Shown piece after piece: positions 1 through 6,506 of a stretch of 28,078 bases of DNA (the first letter of the stretch is position 1; each line of letters begins with the position of its first letter). The notes beneath the pieces are model-generated. The model had not been told where the DNA came from, did not search any database, and was given only the letters and a program-made list of their open reading frames with translations. The stretch spans positions 1-28,078 of the forward strand of contig CAZMSN010000024.1 in assembly GCA_964569015.1 (NCBI GenBank), read 5' to 3'. The DNA comes from CAYQEC01 sp964569015 (GTDB lineage Bacteria > Actinomycetota > Acidimicrobiia > Spongiisociales > UBA5794). A program made the translations under genes and the position numbers.

Positions 1-108
1 ACGCCCAACTTGAATACATTGCCAGAACCAGGCGCTCGGGCGATAGGCACCCTGATAGGCACCCTGAGCCGCGAACCGGCCCGCGGCGCCGCCATCCTGG
101 ACATGCAG
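1..108. other. Left edge, no supported gene
   Basis: I see no supported gene here. The minus strand is open from a possible ATG near 104 to the window edge, but it has no ribosome binding site and no recognisable motif. A 12-base unit (gataggcaccct) occurs twice in tandem at 42-53 and 54-65. Confidence 0.3.
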
Positions 109-133
109 AAACCCGTTGCACCGCAACGGGTTT
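109..133 (-). terminator. Terminator hairpin after tRNA-Ala
   Basis: A perfect 10-bp inverted repeat (109-118 with 124-133, 5-base loop) starts with AAA and ends with TTT. It lies 5 bases beyond the encoded CCA of tRNA-Ala in the direction of transcription. It probably ends the rsfS/tRNA-Ala transcript. The T run is short, so termination strength is uncertain. Confidence 0.65.
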
Positions 134-138
134 CGGAC

Positions 139-215
139 TGGTGGAGCTGACGGGAATTGAACCCGTGACCTCTTGCATGCCATGCAAGCGCTCTGCCGAA
201 CTGAGCTACAGCCCC
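139..215 (-). tRNA. tRNA-Ala (anticodon GGC), CCA encoded
   Basis: The minus strand folds into a full cloverleaf. The acceptor stem is GGGGCTG paired with CAGCTCC, the anticodon stem is CTTGC/GCAAG, and the 7-base loop ATGGCAT gives anticodon GGC, which reads GCC alanine codons. The acceptor has the G3-U70 wobble that is the classical identity element for alanyl-tRNA synthetase. The 3' CCA is encoded at 139-141. The gene starts 18 bases after the rsfS stop on the same strand, so it is probably co-transcribed with it. Confidence 0.95.
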
Positions 216-233
216 CTGGGAGGGAGAATTGTA

Positions 234-617
234 TCAGGCCTCGGCGCTGGCCGGTTCGTACTCCAACGCCGGGGCGTCGGCCCACAGCCGCTCCAACTGG
301 TAGTAGTCCCGCGTTTCCTGGTCGAAGACGTGGACCACCAGATCGCCATAATCGAGGAGCACCCACCTGCCGTACTCACGCCCTTCCCGACGCAACGGCC
401 TGCGGTCCAGGTCGGCGCGCAGGCATTCCTCGACCTCATCGGTGAGGGTCTTGACGTGGCGCGTCGAGGTTCCGGTCGCGATCAGGAACACGTCGGTGAC
501 GACCACCACCTCGGAGACATCGAGCAACGCAATGTCCTTGCCCTTCTTCGCGCTGATCGCGGTCGCGGCGGCCTCGGCGGCTCCGATGGCGTCTCGATCT
601 GCGCTGATGGTGCTCAA
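234..617 (-). CDS. rsfS: Ribosomal silencing factor RsfS (Iojap family)
   Basis: This 127-residue protein belongs to the RsfS/Iojap/DUF143 family, which binds ribosomal protein L14 and blocks joining of the two ribosomal subunits when nutrients are scarce. The core is visible from about residue 25: a KGKDIALLDVS segment, the strand ending in IATGTSTRHVKTL, and the WVLLDYGDLVVHVF segment with FDQETRDYYQLERLW near the end. Its length is normal. The ATG at 617 overlaps the stop of the upstream LytR_C gene as ATGA, so the two are translationally coupled. Its position downstream of nadD is the standard one in actinobacteria. Confidence 0.95.
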   Translation of the reverse strand: MSTISADRDAIGAAEAAATAISAKKGKDIALLDVSEVVVVTDVFLIATGTSTRHVKTLTDEVEECLRADLDRRPLRREGREYGRWVLLDYGDLVVHVFDQETRDYYQLERLWADAPALEYEPASAEA

Positions 618-1789
618 CCCTCTCCGATGGGAATGTCGTGGCCCACAATGATAGAGACATCGACCACCCCCGATGGCGCCCGCAACTCCAGCAGCAAGCT
701 GCCCCTGCCGAGGATCCCCAGCACTTGCTCGGCGTCGGCTTGGTGCTCCCGCCCTTGGGCCACAACGAAGCTCTCCTCGTACTCGAACGTGTCGGCGTTG
801 TCGGTGTTCACAACGTGGAATCCGGCTCTGATAAGCGACTCCGCCACGGCGCGGGTGGTGAGGATGCGGCCGTTCCCGTTGAGGATCTCGACTCGGGGAC
901 GATCACCCTCGTCCAAGAGCAGATGCCCGAGCCGCGATGCGGTGAAGGTCGCAGCTTCCTCTGCGTCGAGCTTGAACCCATCCTCGACGCCGGCCGCCGA
1001 CACCGAGACGACTGGCACCAGTGTCACCTGCACTTCGCCCTCCGCCGCCCGCGCCAGGATCCCGGTTGCCGTGTCTGCCCCGGCTCCGGCGTAGGCGGCG
1101 AGACGGTCAACGAGCGCCGGGTCGTGCCCCATGGCGGCAATGACCGCCTCCCACACCGCCGCCTGCCGCTCCAACCATTCGAGATCACTCGATGCTCCCC
1201 GCGTCGTCAGGATCGTCTCGATCATCTCTGCCGATCTCGATGAGGTCCCCTGGGCCGCCACCCGCTGTTGCACACCGTCGGCTTCCTCGACGATCAGAGG
1301 ATTGGGTAGCGAGATCTCGAGCTCGCCCTCCAGCGCAAGGGCGAACTCTCCCGGCTCGAGCGGGAGAATGCGATCGATGCGGATGCCGAGCGCGTTGCAC
1401 AGCGTGAGGCGGGTGAGCTCGGGCCCCTCGAACACGGTGGCATCGGCGAGTGGGAAGTCGCCATAGCCCGGCAGGATGTCGTAGAGGGAGGCCGGGATCA
1501 GCACCAGCGTCGCCACCTCGTCACCGGCCCGCGACAGCAGCGCGAAGGCGACGCCCCGCTCGTTCTCGTCGGTGACGACGATCAGCACCGACTCCGACTC
1601 GGCGAGGGAGCGCTGCTCCTCGAGGCGAAGCTCGGGCATGGCGGCCGCCCTGTCACGAAGGTCATGGGTCCAGTTGTGGAGACGGTCGCCGATCCGGGGC
1701 CATATCGTGAACCCGCCGGCGACGAGACCGACGAGCACCACACCGCCGACGAGAGAACCGAGACGTGAGCGGCGCCGTGGCCTCGTCAT
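614..1789 (-). CDS. Membrane-anchored LCP-like protein with LytR_C domain
   Basis: A 391-residue protein with a basic N-terminus, one membrane segment at about residues 10-30, and a large extracytoplasmic part. The first half resembles the LCP (LytR-CpsA-Psr) fold that attaches glycopolymers to peptidoglycan: the stretch IPASLYDILPGYG (98-110) followed by FEGPELTRLTLCNALGI matches the LCP core. However, the conserved arginine of the IPRD motif is alanine. The last 90 or so residues are a LytR_C domain (VEILNGNG, LIRAGFHVV). I chose the ATG at 1789 because GGGAG lies 9 bases upstream; an in-frame ATG at 1825 would overlap nadD by 14 bases and has no ribosome site. A cell-envelope role is likely but enzyme activity is doubtful. 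Confidence 0.8.
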   Translation of the reverse strand: MTRPRRRSRLGSLVGGVVLVGLVAGGFTIWPRIGDRLHNWTHDLRDRAAAMPELRLEEQRSLAESESVLIVVTDENERGVAFALLSRAGDEVATLVLIPASLYDILPGYGDFPLADATVFEGPELTRLTLCNALGIRIDRILPLEPGEFALALEGELEISLPNPLIVEEADGVQQRVAAQGTSSRSAEMIETILTTRGASSDLEWLERQAAVWEAVIAAMGHDPALVDRLAAYAGAGADTATGILARAAEGEVQVTLVPVVSVSAAGVEDGFKLDAEEAATFTASRLGHLLLDEGDRPRVEILNGNGRILTTRAVAESLIRAGFHVVNTDNADTFEYEESFVVAQGREHQADAEQVLGILGRGSLLLELRAPSGVVDVSIIVGHDIPIGEG

Positions 1790-1811
1790 CCCGGCAGGCT
1801 CCCGGGGCCGG

Positions 1812-2390
1812 TCAGTCCGGCTCATAGAGCGCGTGCTCGTTCACGTAGAGCCACACCGGGTCCGGCACGAGGAAACGGAGACTCATCCCGACCCGAGCTC
1901 GGGCCCGCAGCATCGTCCCACTGATATCGAGACTGGGCGTATCGAGCCAGGCATGCTCACAATCGCCCAACACATCATCGACTGCCCGGCGATCAACGCC
2001 GGGACGTGGCATCACCGCCACGGTCACACGATCCATCACGTCTTCGCATCGGTCCCAAGTCGGAAGCCCCAGCGCGGCGTCGGCCCCCACGATCAAGAAG
2101 AGGTCCTCGTCGGCCGGGTAGCTGTCGAGGGTGTCGATCGTATAGGTCCATCCTTCCCGGTTCACCTCCCGATCATCGGCTTCGAAGTACTCCACCCCAT
2201 CGACGGCCAGCATGGTCATCCGCCAACGGTGCTCGGGCGCGGAGACACGATGCCCGGCCTTCTGCCAGGGCGCACCGGCCGGGATGAAGGTCACCACGCC
2301 GAGGTCGAGCCCGCGGAAGGCGGCCTCGCCGGCGAACAGATGGGCGAGATGGGGCGGGTCGAAGGTTCCACCGAGGATACCGCGTCTCAC
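1812..2390 (-). CDS. nadD: Nicotinate-nucleotide adenylyltransferase NadD
   Basis: NadD joins ATP and nicotinate mononucleotide to make deamido-NAD in NAD biosynthesis. The 192-residue protein opens with the nucleotidyltransferase motif GGTFDPPHLAHL (GxFxPxHxxH). It ends with ISGTMLRARARVG, equivalent to the ISSTxIR signature, followed by FLVPDPVWLYV. I chose the GTG at 2390 because family members start a few residues before GGTFDP. The same frame is open upstream to an ATG at 2528, which would add 46 unrelated residues. No clear ribosome site precedes the GTG. The frame of the upstream M23-like gene runs on through the first 218 bases of nadD. Confidence 0.93.
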   Translation of the reverse strand: MRRGILGGTFDPPHLAHLFAGEAAFRGLDLGVVTFIPAGAPWQKAGHRVSAPEHRWRMTMLAVDGVEYFEADDREVNREGWTYTIDTLDSYPADEDLFLIVGADAALGLPTWDRCEDVMDRVTVAVMPRPGVDRRAVDDVLGDCEHAWLDTPSLDISGTMLRARARVGMSLRFLVPDPVWLYVNEHALYEPD

Positions 2391-2877
2391 GACGGGCAGG
2401 ATAGGCAGGACTTCCCGTTGCCGGTGCCAGCCGCAGCCCGCGGGAAGGCTCATCCCGACATTCCAACCAGGCCTCCGGATCGCAGTACTCGCCTGCAACC
2501 CGCACCGAGAAATGAACCGCGGCCACACCGTGATCGAGCCCGCTGGTCCCGAGCCGGGTGGCGCGCCCCACCCATTGGCCCTCGGCCACCTCGACCGCCT
2601 CTAGATAGGAATACGAGGTTCTCAGGTCGCCACCGTGGTCGATCGTCACCGTCTTCATGCCGGCCACCGATCCGGCAAAAGTCACACGGCCGGCCCAGGC
2701 AGGTGCGACTCCCGAGCCGATGGGAGCCTCCAGGTCGACGCCCCAGTGGCCCGCGTACCTCCCCACCGGGGCGAAACTTCGGATCACGGGCCCGGGAACA
2801 GGCGGTTCCAGCCGCACACATTCAGCGGCCGGCTGCATCGCCGTCGCCGCAGCAACGACCACCGCGAACAACCACAT
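2173..2877 (-). CDS. Secreted M23-like (LytM) protein, catalytic histidines replaced
   Basis: A signal peptide (residues 1 to about 18) is followed by an M23/LytM domain to about residue 140. The zinc ligands of the family are present: H44 and D48 in HWGVD, and H122 in AVHF. The two catalytic histidines are not: the YxHL motif reads YSYL (Y91), and the first histidine of HxH is A120. The domain may therefore bind or activate rather than cut peptidoglycan, as EnvC-type LytM proteins do. I chose the ATG at 2877 because GAGAGG lies 8 bases upstream; a GTG at 2886 is also possible. After about residue 140 the frame stays open for another 94 residues of arginine/proline-rich sequence overlapping nadD, which looks non-native. 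The true C-terminus may be near 2450, with a frameshift in between. Confidence 0.65.
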   Translation of the reverse strand: MWLFAVVVAAATAMQPAAECVRLEPPVPGPVIRSFAPVGRYAGHWGVDLEAPIGSGVAPAWAGRVTFAGSVAGMKTVTIDHGGDLRTSYSYLEAVEVAEGQWVGRATRLGTSGLDHGVAAVHFSVRVAGEYCDPEAWLECRDEPSRGLRLAPATGSPAYPARRETRYPRWNLRPAPSRPSVRRRGRLPRARPRRGDLHPGRCALAEGRASCLRARAPLADDHAGRRWGGVLRSR

Positions 2878-2987
2878 CGTGCCCACCTCTCACACCGCCC
2901 GCCGCCTGGCCAACGTACCGCGGCCGCGTACCAGAAGGAATGGGTACGTTGTGGCAGGTGGAGGAACCGGGAGCGTCTGCGGAGTAC

Positions 2988-3383
2988 TTAGGAGACGGAT
3001 CCGCCCACGGCCATCGCCGGCCCGGTGAGGTCGGCAACCCGTTCACGCAGTACCTGAGGTCGGAACGGCTTCGCCAGGTAGGCGTTGGCACCCAGATCGG
3101 CGGCCTGGCGTCGCACCGCGTCGTGGACATCCCCGGTGAGCATCATCACCGGAACATTCTCGGTGGCGGGATCGGCGCGAATCCCGCTGAGCACATCCCA
3201 GCCGCTCATGCCGGGAAGGCCGACATCGAGAATCACCAGATCGGGCTCGTGCTCGGATATTGCGGCCAGACCGCTCGGGCCGTCCGTGCACGTCTCGACC
3301 TCGAAGCCGGCAGGCTGCAAGCAGACCTCGATCAACCGCTGGATGACCTGCGAGTCTTCGACTACCAACACACGCTTCGCCAC
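2988..3383 (-). CDS. Single-domain response regulator (CheY-like receiver)
   Basis: A 131-residue receiver domain with no output domain. The acidic pair E9/D10, phospho-acceptor D53 (in LVILDVGLPG), T83 (MLTGD) and K105 (AKPFRP) are all present, so it should be phosphorylatable. The GTG at 3383 is chosen because GAGGAG lies 8 bases upstream and the protein then starts directly at the first strand (KRVLVVED). No histidine kinase is nearby. Single receivers usually act by protein contact; the partner here is unknown. Confidence 0.88.
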   Translation of the reverse strand: MAKRVLVVEDSQVIQRLIEVCLQPAGFEVETCTDGPSGLAAISEHEPDLVILDVGLPGMSGWDVLSGIRADPATENVPVMMLTGDVHDAVRRQAADLGANAYLAKPFRPQVLRERVADLTGPAMAVGGSVS

Positions 3384-3534
3384 GATACGCGCTCCTCGAT
3401 CCTGCCACCTTCCCCCCAGCCGCAGCGATGCCCGTACGCTCACCCTTCGCAGAAGATATCGACCTCGGCGGAAGATCACTTGAGCCGACCGGCAGTACAT
3501 TCTGGAATCGGGTGCCGTGAAGCCGCCGCGAGCC
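3384..3534. other. Intergenic region upstream of the response regulator
   Basis: These 151 bases separate the stop of the ProA-like gene from the response-regulator start. They probably carry its promoter; the best minus-strand -10 candidate is TATCTT about 70 bases before the start, but no convincing -35 goes with it. The ribosome site GAGGAG is at 3392-3397. Confidence 0.3.
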
Positions 3535-5034
3535 CTACCGCCCGAGATCAGGATCGGTCTGCACAGCCCGAGTGCGCACGGTGAACACCGAATCACCCGA
3601 CAGAACGCCGCCCCGACCGAACAGCCGGCCGAACTGCCAGCTGGAGAGCCCCAGCTCAGGCTTGTCGAGGGCGTATTGGCCGTCGACCCAACGCGTGAAT
3701 CCGTTGCCGACGAACGGAGCATCGATCGTGCCGAGGAAGCGCCGGTGCTCGGCGGGACGCTCGGAGATCAAGCTCGCTGCAAAGCGAGGGCTCAGCTCGT
3801 TGAAGAGCCGCACCGCGGTATCGACGTCCGGAACGATCTTCAGGGTGACTTCCGGGCTGTGCTCCCACTCCCACTCACGGCCCAGTTGATCGCCGGCGAG
3901 CACCTCCGTCCTCGGCTCGACGCTCTCGCCATCCGCCCGCACGATCGTGGCGGACGCGAACCACTCGGGGGGGATCCTTCCCTCGTCACCCTCGGCTACG
4001 TGCAGCTTGGAGACGGCGCCTCGCCAGCGCCCCGAACGGTCGAGGGCATCGAGAAACGCCGGCACGAGGTCGTCGGCGCGGGATTCGACGATGCAGCAGG
4101 TGTTGAGCGTGTTGCAGACCTTGCGATCGAGTGAGCGGAACACGGCTGCCGCGAACGCGGTAGCGTCGGCGGATTCGGCAGCGACGATCCACGCGCCGCC
4201 GGTGCCGTGCAGGCTGACCGGGATCCCGGCCTGTCGAGCCACCGACCCGAGTTGGGAGATGGCCCTCCCCGAGCCACGAGCGACCGCAAGGGCGAGGCGA
4301 GGGTCGGAGAACATCGCCCAGCCCGCGGCTCGGGATGCGCTGTCGACCAGGGTCGCCGCACCCGGCGGCAGGCCTGCCTCGTTCAGCGCGGGATCCAGGG
4401 CGTGCTCGACGATGGCGCGGGCCGTGCCGAGCGCCGCCGACCCGATGCGGAACACCACGGTGTTGCCACTCCGCATGACACCGGTGGCATCGGCGAAGAC
4501 GTTCGGGCGGCCTTCGAACACGAACCCGACGACGCCGAGGCCCGCCCTGACGAGCTCGACCCGCCATCCCTCGTGACGGACGGTCTCGACGACCGAGCCG
4601 CGTCCCGCCGGCGCTCTGGCCCACAGCCACAGTCCGTCGATCATCTCGGCTCGCATCCGCTCGGACAGGATGAGCCGAGTCGTCGTCGCCCCCCGCTCTT
4701 GCGCCTGTGCCACATCGGCACGATTGGCTCGTTCGATGGGCTCGAAGACGACATCATCCTCGAGGCGCCGCGCGAATACCTCGTAGAACACGGTGATCTG
4801 CTCGTCGGTCACCGTCGCCATCTGGCCGAACGCCTCGGATGCCGACGTCACCGAAGCCTGGGCGACTGCCCAATCGTCCGCCGGGACGTGGAGCAGGTCA
4901 CCTGTCGTTTGCACAACGAGCAGCCGATCTCCCTCCTGGAAAGCGTCAGCTAGCTCTGCCGGGACGATGGTCACCCGGTCTCCGCCGTATGGGATCTGCA
5001 TACCTTCGGTCAGCTCTGTCAGTAGCTCGCTCAT
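3535..5034 (-). CDS. proA: ProA-like aldehyde dehydrogenase (probable glutamate-5-semialdehyde dehydrogenase), divergent
   Basis: A 499-residue member of the aldehyde dehydrogenase superfamily closest to ProA, which reduces gamma-glutamyl phosphate to glutamate semialdehyde in proline synthesis. ProA-type landmarks are VVGFVFEGRPN (near 175), SGNTVVFRIGSAAL, and KVCNTLNT with the expected catalytic cysteine at about 307. The C-terminal part (VDGQYALDKPELGLSSWQFGRLFGRGG) is strongly altered relative to typical ProA. It is about 80 residues longer than usual; roughly the first 90 residues are a segment I do not recognise. The neighbourhood (proB and obg upstream, nadD downstream) supports ProA. 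The ATG at 5034 has no Shine-Dalgarno but has TACCCT 7 bases upstream, suggesting a leaderless mRNA. Another semialdehyde substrate cannot be excluded. Confidence 0.75.
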   Translation of the reverse strand: MSELLTELTEGMQIPYGGDRVTIVPAELADAFQEGDRLLVVQTTGDLLHVPADDWAVAQASVTSASEAFGQMATVTDEQITVFYEVFARRLEDDVVFEPIERANRADVAQAQERGATTTRLILSERMRAEMIDGLWLWARAPAGRGSVVETVRHEGWRVELVRAGLGVVGFVFEGRPNVFADATGVMRSGNTVVFRIGSAALGTARAIVEHALDPALNEAGLPPGAATLVDSASRAAGWAMFSDPRLALAVARGSGRAISQLGSVARQAGIPVSLHGTGGAWIVAAESADATAFAAAVFRSLDRKVCNTLNTCCIVESRADDLVPAFLDALDRSGRWRGAVSKLHVAEGDEGRIPPEWFASATIVRADGESVEPRTEVLAGDQLGREWEWEHSPEVTLKIVPDVDTAVRLFNELSPRFAASLISERPAEHRRFLGTIDAPFVGNGFTRWVDGQYALDKPELGLSSWQFGRLFGRGGVLSGDSVFTVRTRAVQTDPDLGR

Positions 5035-5041
5035 GAACCGG

Positions 5042-5047
5042 AGGGTA
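5042..5047 (-). promoter_or_regulatory. Possible -10 box of the ProA-like gene (TACCCT)
   Basis: TACCCT on the minus strand ends 7 bases before the ATG at 5034, the spacing expected if transcription starts at the start codon. No clear -35 was found. Confidence 0.4.
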
Positions 5048-5092
5048 CCGCGCCGGCCCGACGCGTGAAACTGGGAATCGGAGCAGGCGCCC

Positions 5093-5104
5093 GAGTGATC
5101 ACTC
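5093..5104. promoter_or_regulatory. 12-bp palindrome in divergent promoter region
   Basis: GAGTGATCACTC is a perfect palindrome immediately upstream of the probable -10 box of the methyltransferase gene, in the 83-base gap shared with the divergent ProA-like gene. Its position suits an operator for a dimeric regulator. No regulator gene is adjacent. Confidence 0.4.
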
Positions 5105-5105
5105 A

Positions 5106-5111
5106 TAGACT
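5106..5111 (+). promoter_or_regulatory. Possible -10 box of the methyltransferase gene (TAGACT)
   Basis: TAGACT ends 6 bases before the ATG at 5118. There is no Shine-Dalgarno sequence, so a leaderless transcript is likely. Confidence 0.45.
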
Positions 5112-5117
5112 CCCACC

Positions 5118-5918
5118 ATGGAGCGGTACACACACGGACACGACCCGATCGTGGTGGACGCCCATGCCCGGCGCACCGCCGAAGAGGCGGCTGCCTTCCT
5201 GCTCCCCCATCTCGAACCAGGCATGCGCATCCTCGACGTCGGCTGCGGCCCGGGAACCATCACGATTGGGCTCGCCCGCTACGTTGCGCCCACCGAGGTT
5301 GTCGGCGCCGATCGATCCCGTGACGTGCTGGCGCGGGCCAGGGAACACGTCGCCGAGTCGCACACAGATTCGGTGCGATTTGTCGAGGCGGCCGTGTACG
5401 ACCTCCCGTTCGCAGAGGGGACCTTCGACGTCGTCTATGCGCATCAGCTCCTGCAGCATCTCGCCGAGCCGGTAGACGCCCTGGTCGAGATGCGGCGGGT
5501 CCTTCGTCCCGGCGGCTACGTCGCGGTCCGGGACGGCGACTTCGGCACGATGACGCACCACCCACACTCGCCGCTCATCGACCGCTGGCTCCGTGTCTAT
5601 CACGCGGTGGCGAGGGCGAACGGAGGCGAGCCCGATGCGGGGCGCCGGCTGCTCGAGTGGGTGACGGCGGCCGGATTCATCAATCCCAACCCCACCACCT
5701 CTTCGTGGATCTTCGCCGACCCCGAGGCTCGAGGGCACTGGGCGGCCCTTTGGGCCGGACGCATCCTGGTTCCTCATTTCGCCGACCGGGCCGCGGAGCT
5801 GGGGGTGTCGACTGTTGACGAGTTGGAAGAGATCGGCCGGGCGTTTCGCCGATGGGCAGAGGACCCCGTGGCGTGGTTCTCGCTCATCCACGGCGAGGTG
5901 CTCGCTGAAAAAGGCTGA
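5118..5918 (+). CDS. Class I SAM-dependent methyltransferase
   Basis: A 266-residue methyltransferase of the UbiE/Methyltransf_11 type. Motif I is ILDVGCGPG at about 38-46, followed by the acidic strand end VVGADRS, a motif resembling DLPFAEGTFDVVYAHQLLQHL (in two parts), and the post-II segment EMRRVLRPGG. The C-terminal part with RAFRRWAEDPVAWF is common in small-molecule methyltransferases of this group. The substrate cannot be told. It is the only plus-strand gene in this part of the window. It diverges from the ProA-like gene and its 3' end overlaps the convergent acetyltransferase frame by 145 bases. Confidence 0.9.
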   Translation: MERYTHGHDPIVVDAHARRTAEEAAAFLLPHLEPGMRILDVGCGPGTITIGLARYVAPTEVVGADRSRDVLARAREHVAESHTDSVRFVEAAVYDLPFAEGTFDVVYAHQLLQHLAEPVDALVEMRRVLRPGGYVAVRDGDFGTMTHHPHSPLIDRWLRVYHAVARANGGEPDAGRRLLEWVTAAGFINPNPTTSSWIFADPEARGHWAALWAGRILVPHFADRAAELGVSTVDELEEIGRAFRRWAEDPVAWFSLIHGEVLAEKG

Positions 5919-6496
5919 GTCTCAGGCTCTTCGACGAGGCTCGGAAACCGTGGAAAGTCGTCTCGGATCAGTGAGTAGAGAGCGGCATCGCGGCCTTCAC
6001 CCTGGATCATCAGCCCATGACGGAGCGCTCCCTCGAAGGATGCCCCCACCCGTTCGGCCACCCTCCTGCTGGCGAGGTTGTCGACGGCCGCCGTGATTCC
6101 AGCCCTGATCAGATCGAGGTCCTCGAAGGCGAACCGGGCCGTCAGGTAGGTCGCCCGTGTCGCCACTCCGCGCCTCGTCCAAGACGGCCGCACCCAGTAG
6201 CCGAGATTGGCGTTGCGGTGACGCGTGTCGATCCTGTTGACACCAGTCGATCCGAGCACCGTGCCGGTGGCCACGTCTTCGATGACGAATGAATGAATGC
6301 CGCTCTCCCATCTTTCGGGCTGTGCCTCCACCCACTCCGCCATTTCGCTGCGCTGGTATCCGGGATGGCACCAGTCCTGCCATGGGTAGACCTCCCCGAT
6401 GGATTCCACCGTGGCCTCGTAGAGTGCATCGACGTCGTCGAGCCGGAGCCGACGGACACGAACGGTGCCATCGGAGAGGCGCGCCCGGCAGCTCAC
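5774..6496 (-). CDS. GNAT family N-acetyltransferase, RimJ/RimL type
   Basis: The first 190 or so residues form a GNAT domain. It has RVRRLRLDDVDALYEA at the start, the acetyl-CoA loop RRGVAT (about 108-113), and the LASRRVAERVGASFEG helix and strand typical of RimJ/RimL-type enzymes that acetylate protein N-termini or small amines. The substrate is unknown. The GTG at 6496 has GAGGA 7 bases upstream and lies 10 bases after the proB stop, suggesting coupled translation. The last 50 residues (serine/proline-rich) are read entirely from DNA antisense to the methyltransferase 3' end and look like read-through past a lost stop codon. Confidence 0.85.
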   Translation of the reverse strand: MSCRARLSDGTVRVRRLRLDDVDALYEATVESIGEVYPWQDWCHPGYQRSEMAEWVEAQPERWESGIHSFVIEDVATGTVLGSTGVNRIDTRHRNANLGYWVRPSWTRRGVATRATYLTARFAFEDLDLIRAGITAAVDNLASRRVAERVGASFEGALRHGLMIQGEGRDAALYSLIRDDFPRFPSLVEEPETQPFSASTSPWMSENHATGSSAHRRNARPISSNSSTVDTPSSAARSAK

Positions 6497-6506
6497 CGGG
6501 AGATCC

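Noticed and set aside
1..104. Possible minus-strand gene start at the left edge
   Set aside because: Open for only about 34 codons to the edge, no ribosome site and no similarity I can recognise; tandem 12-base repeats make the frame look accidental.
1572..3584. 670-residue plus-strand open frame
   Set aside because: It is antisense to LCP, nadD, M23 and the response regulator, all of which have clear family matches. Its translation is proline/arginine-rich without motifs, as expected for shadow frames in high-GC DNA.
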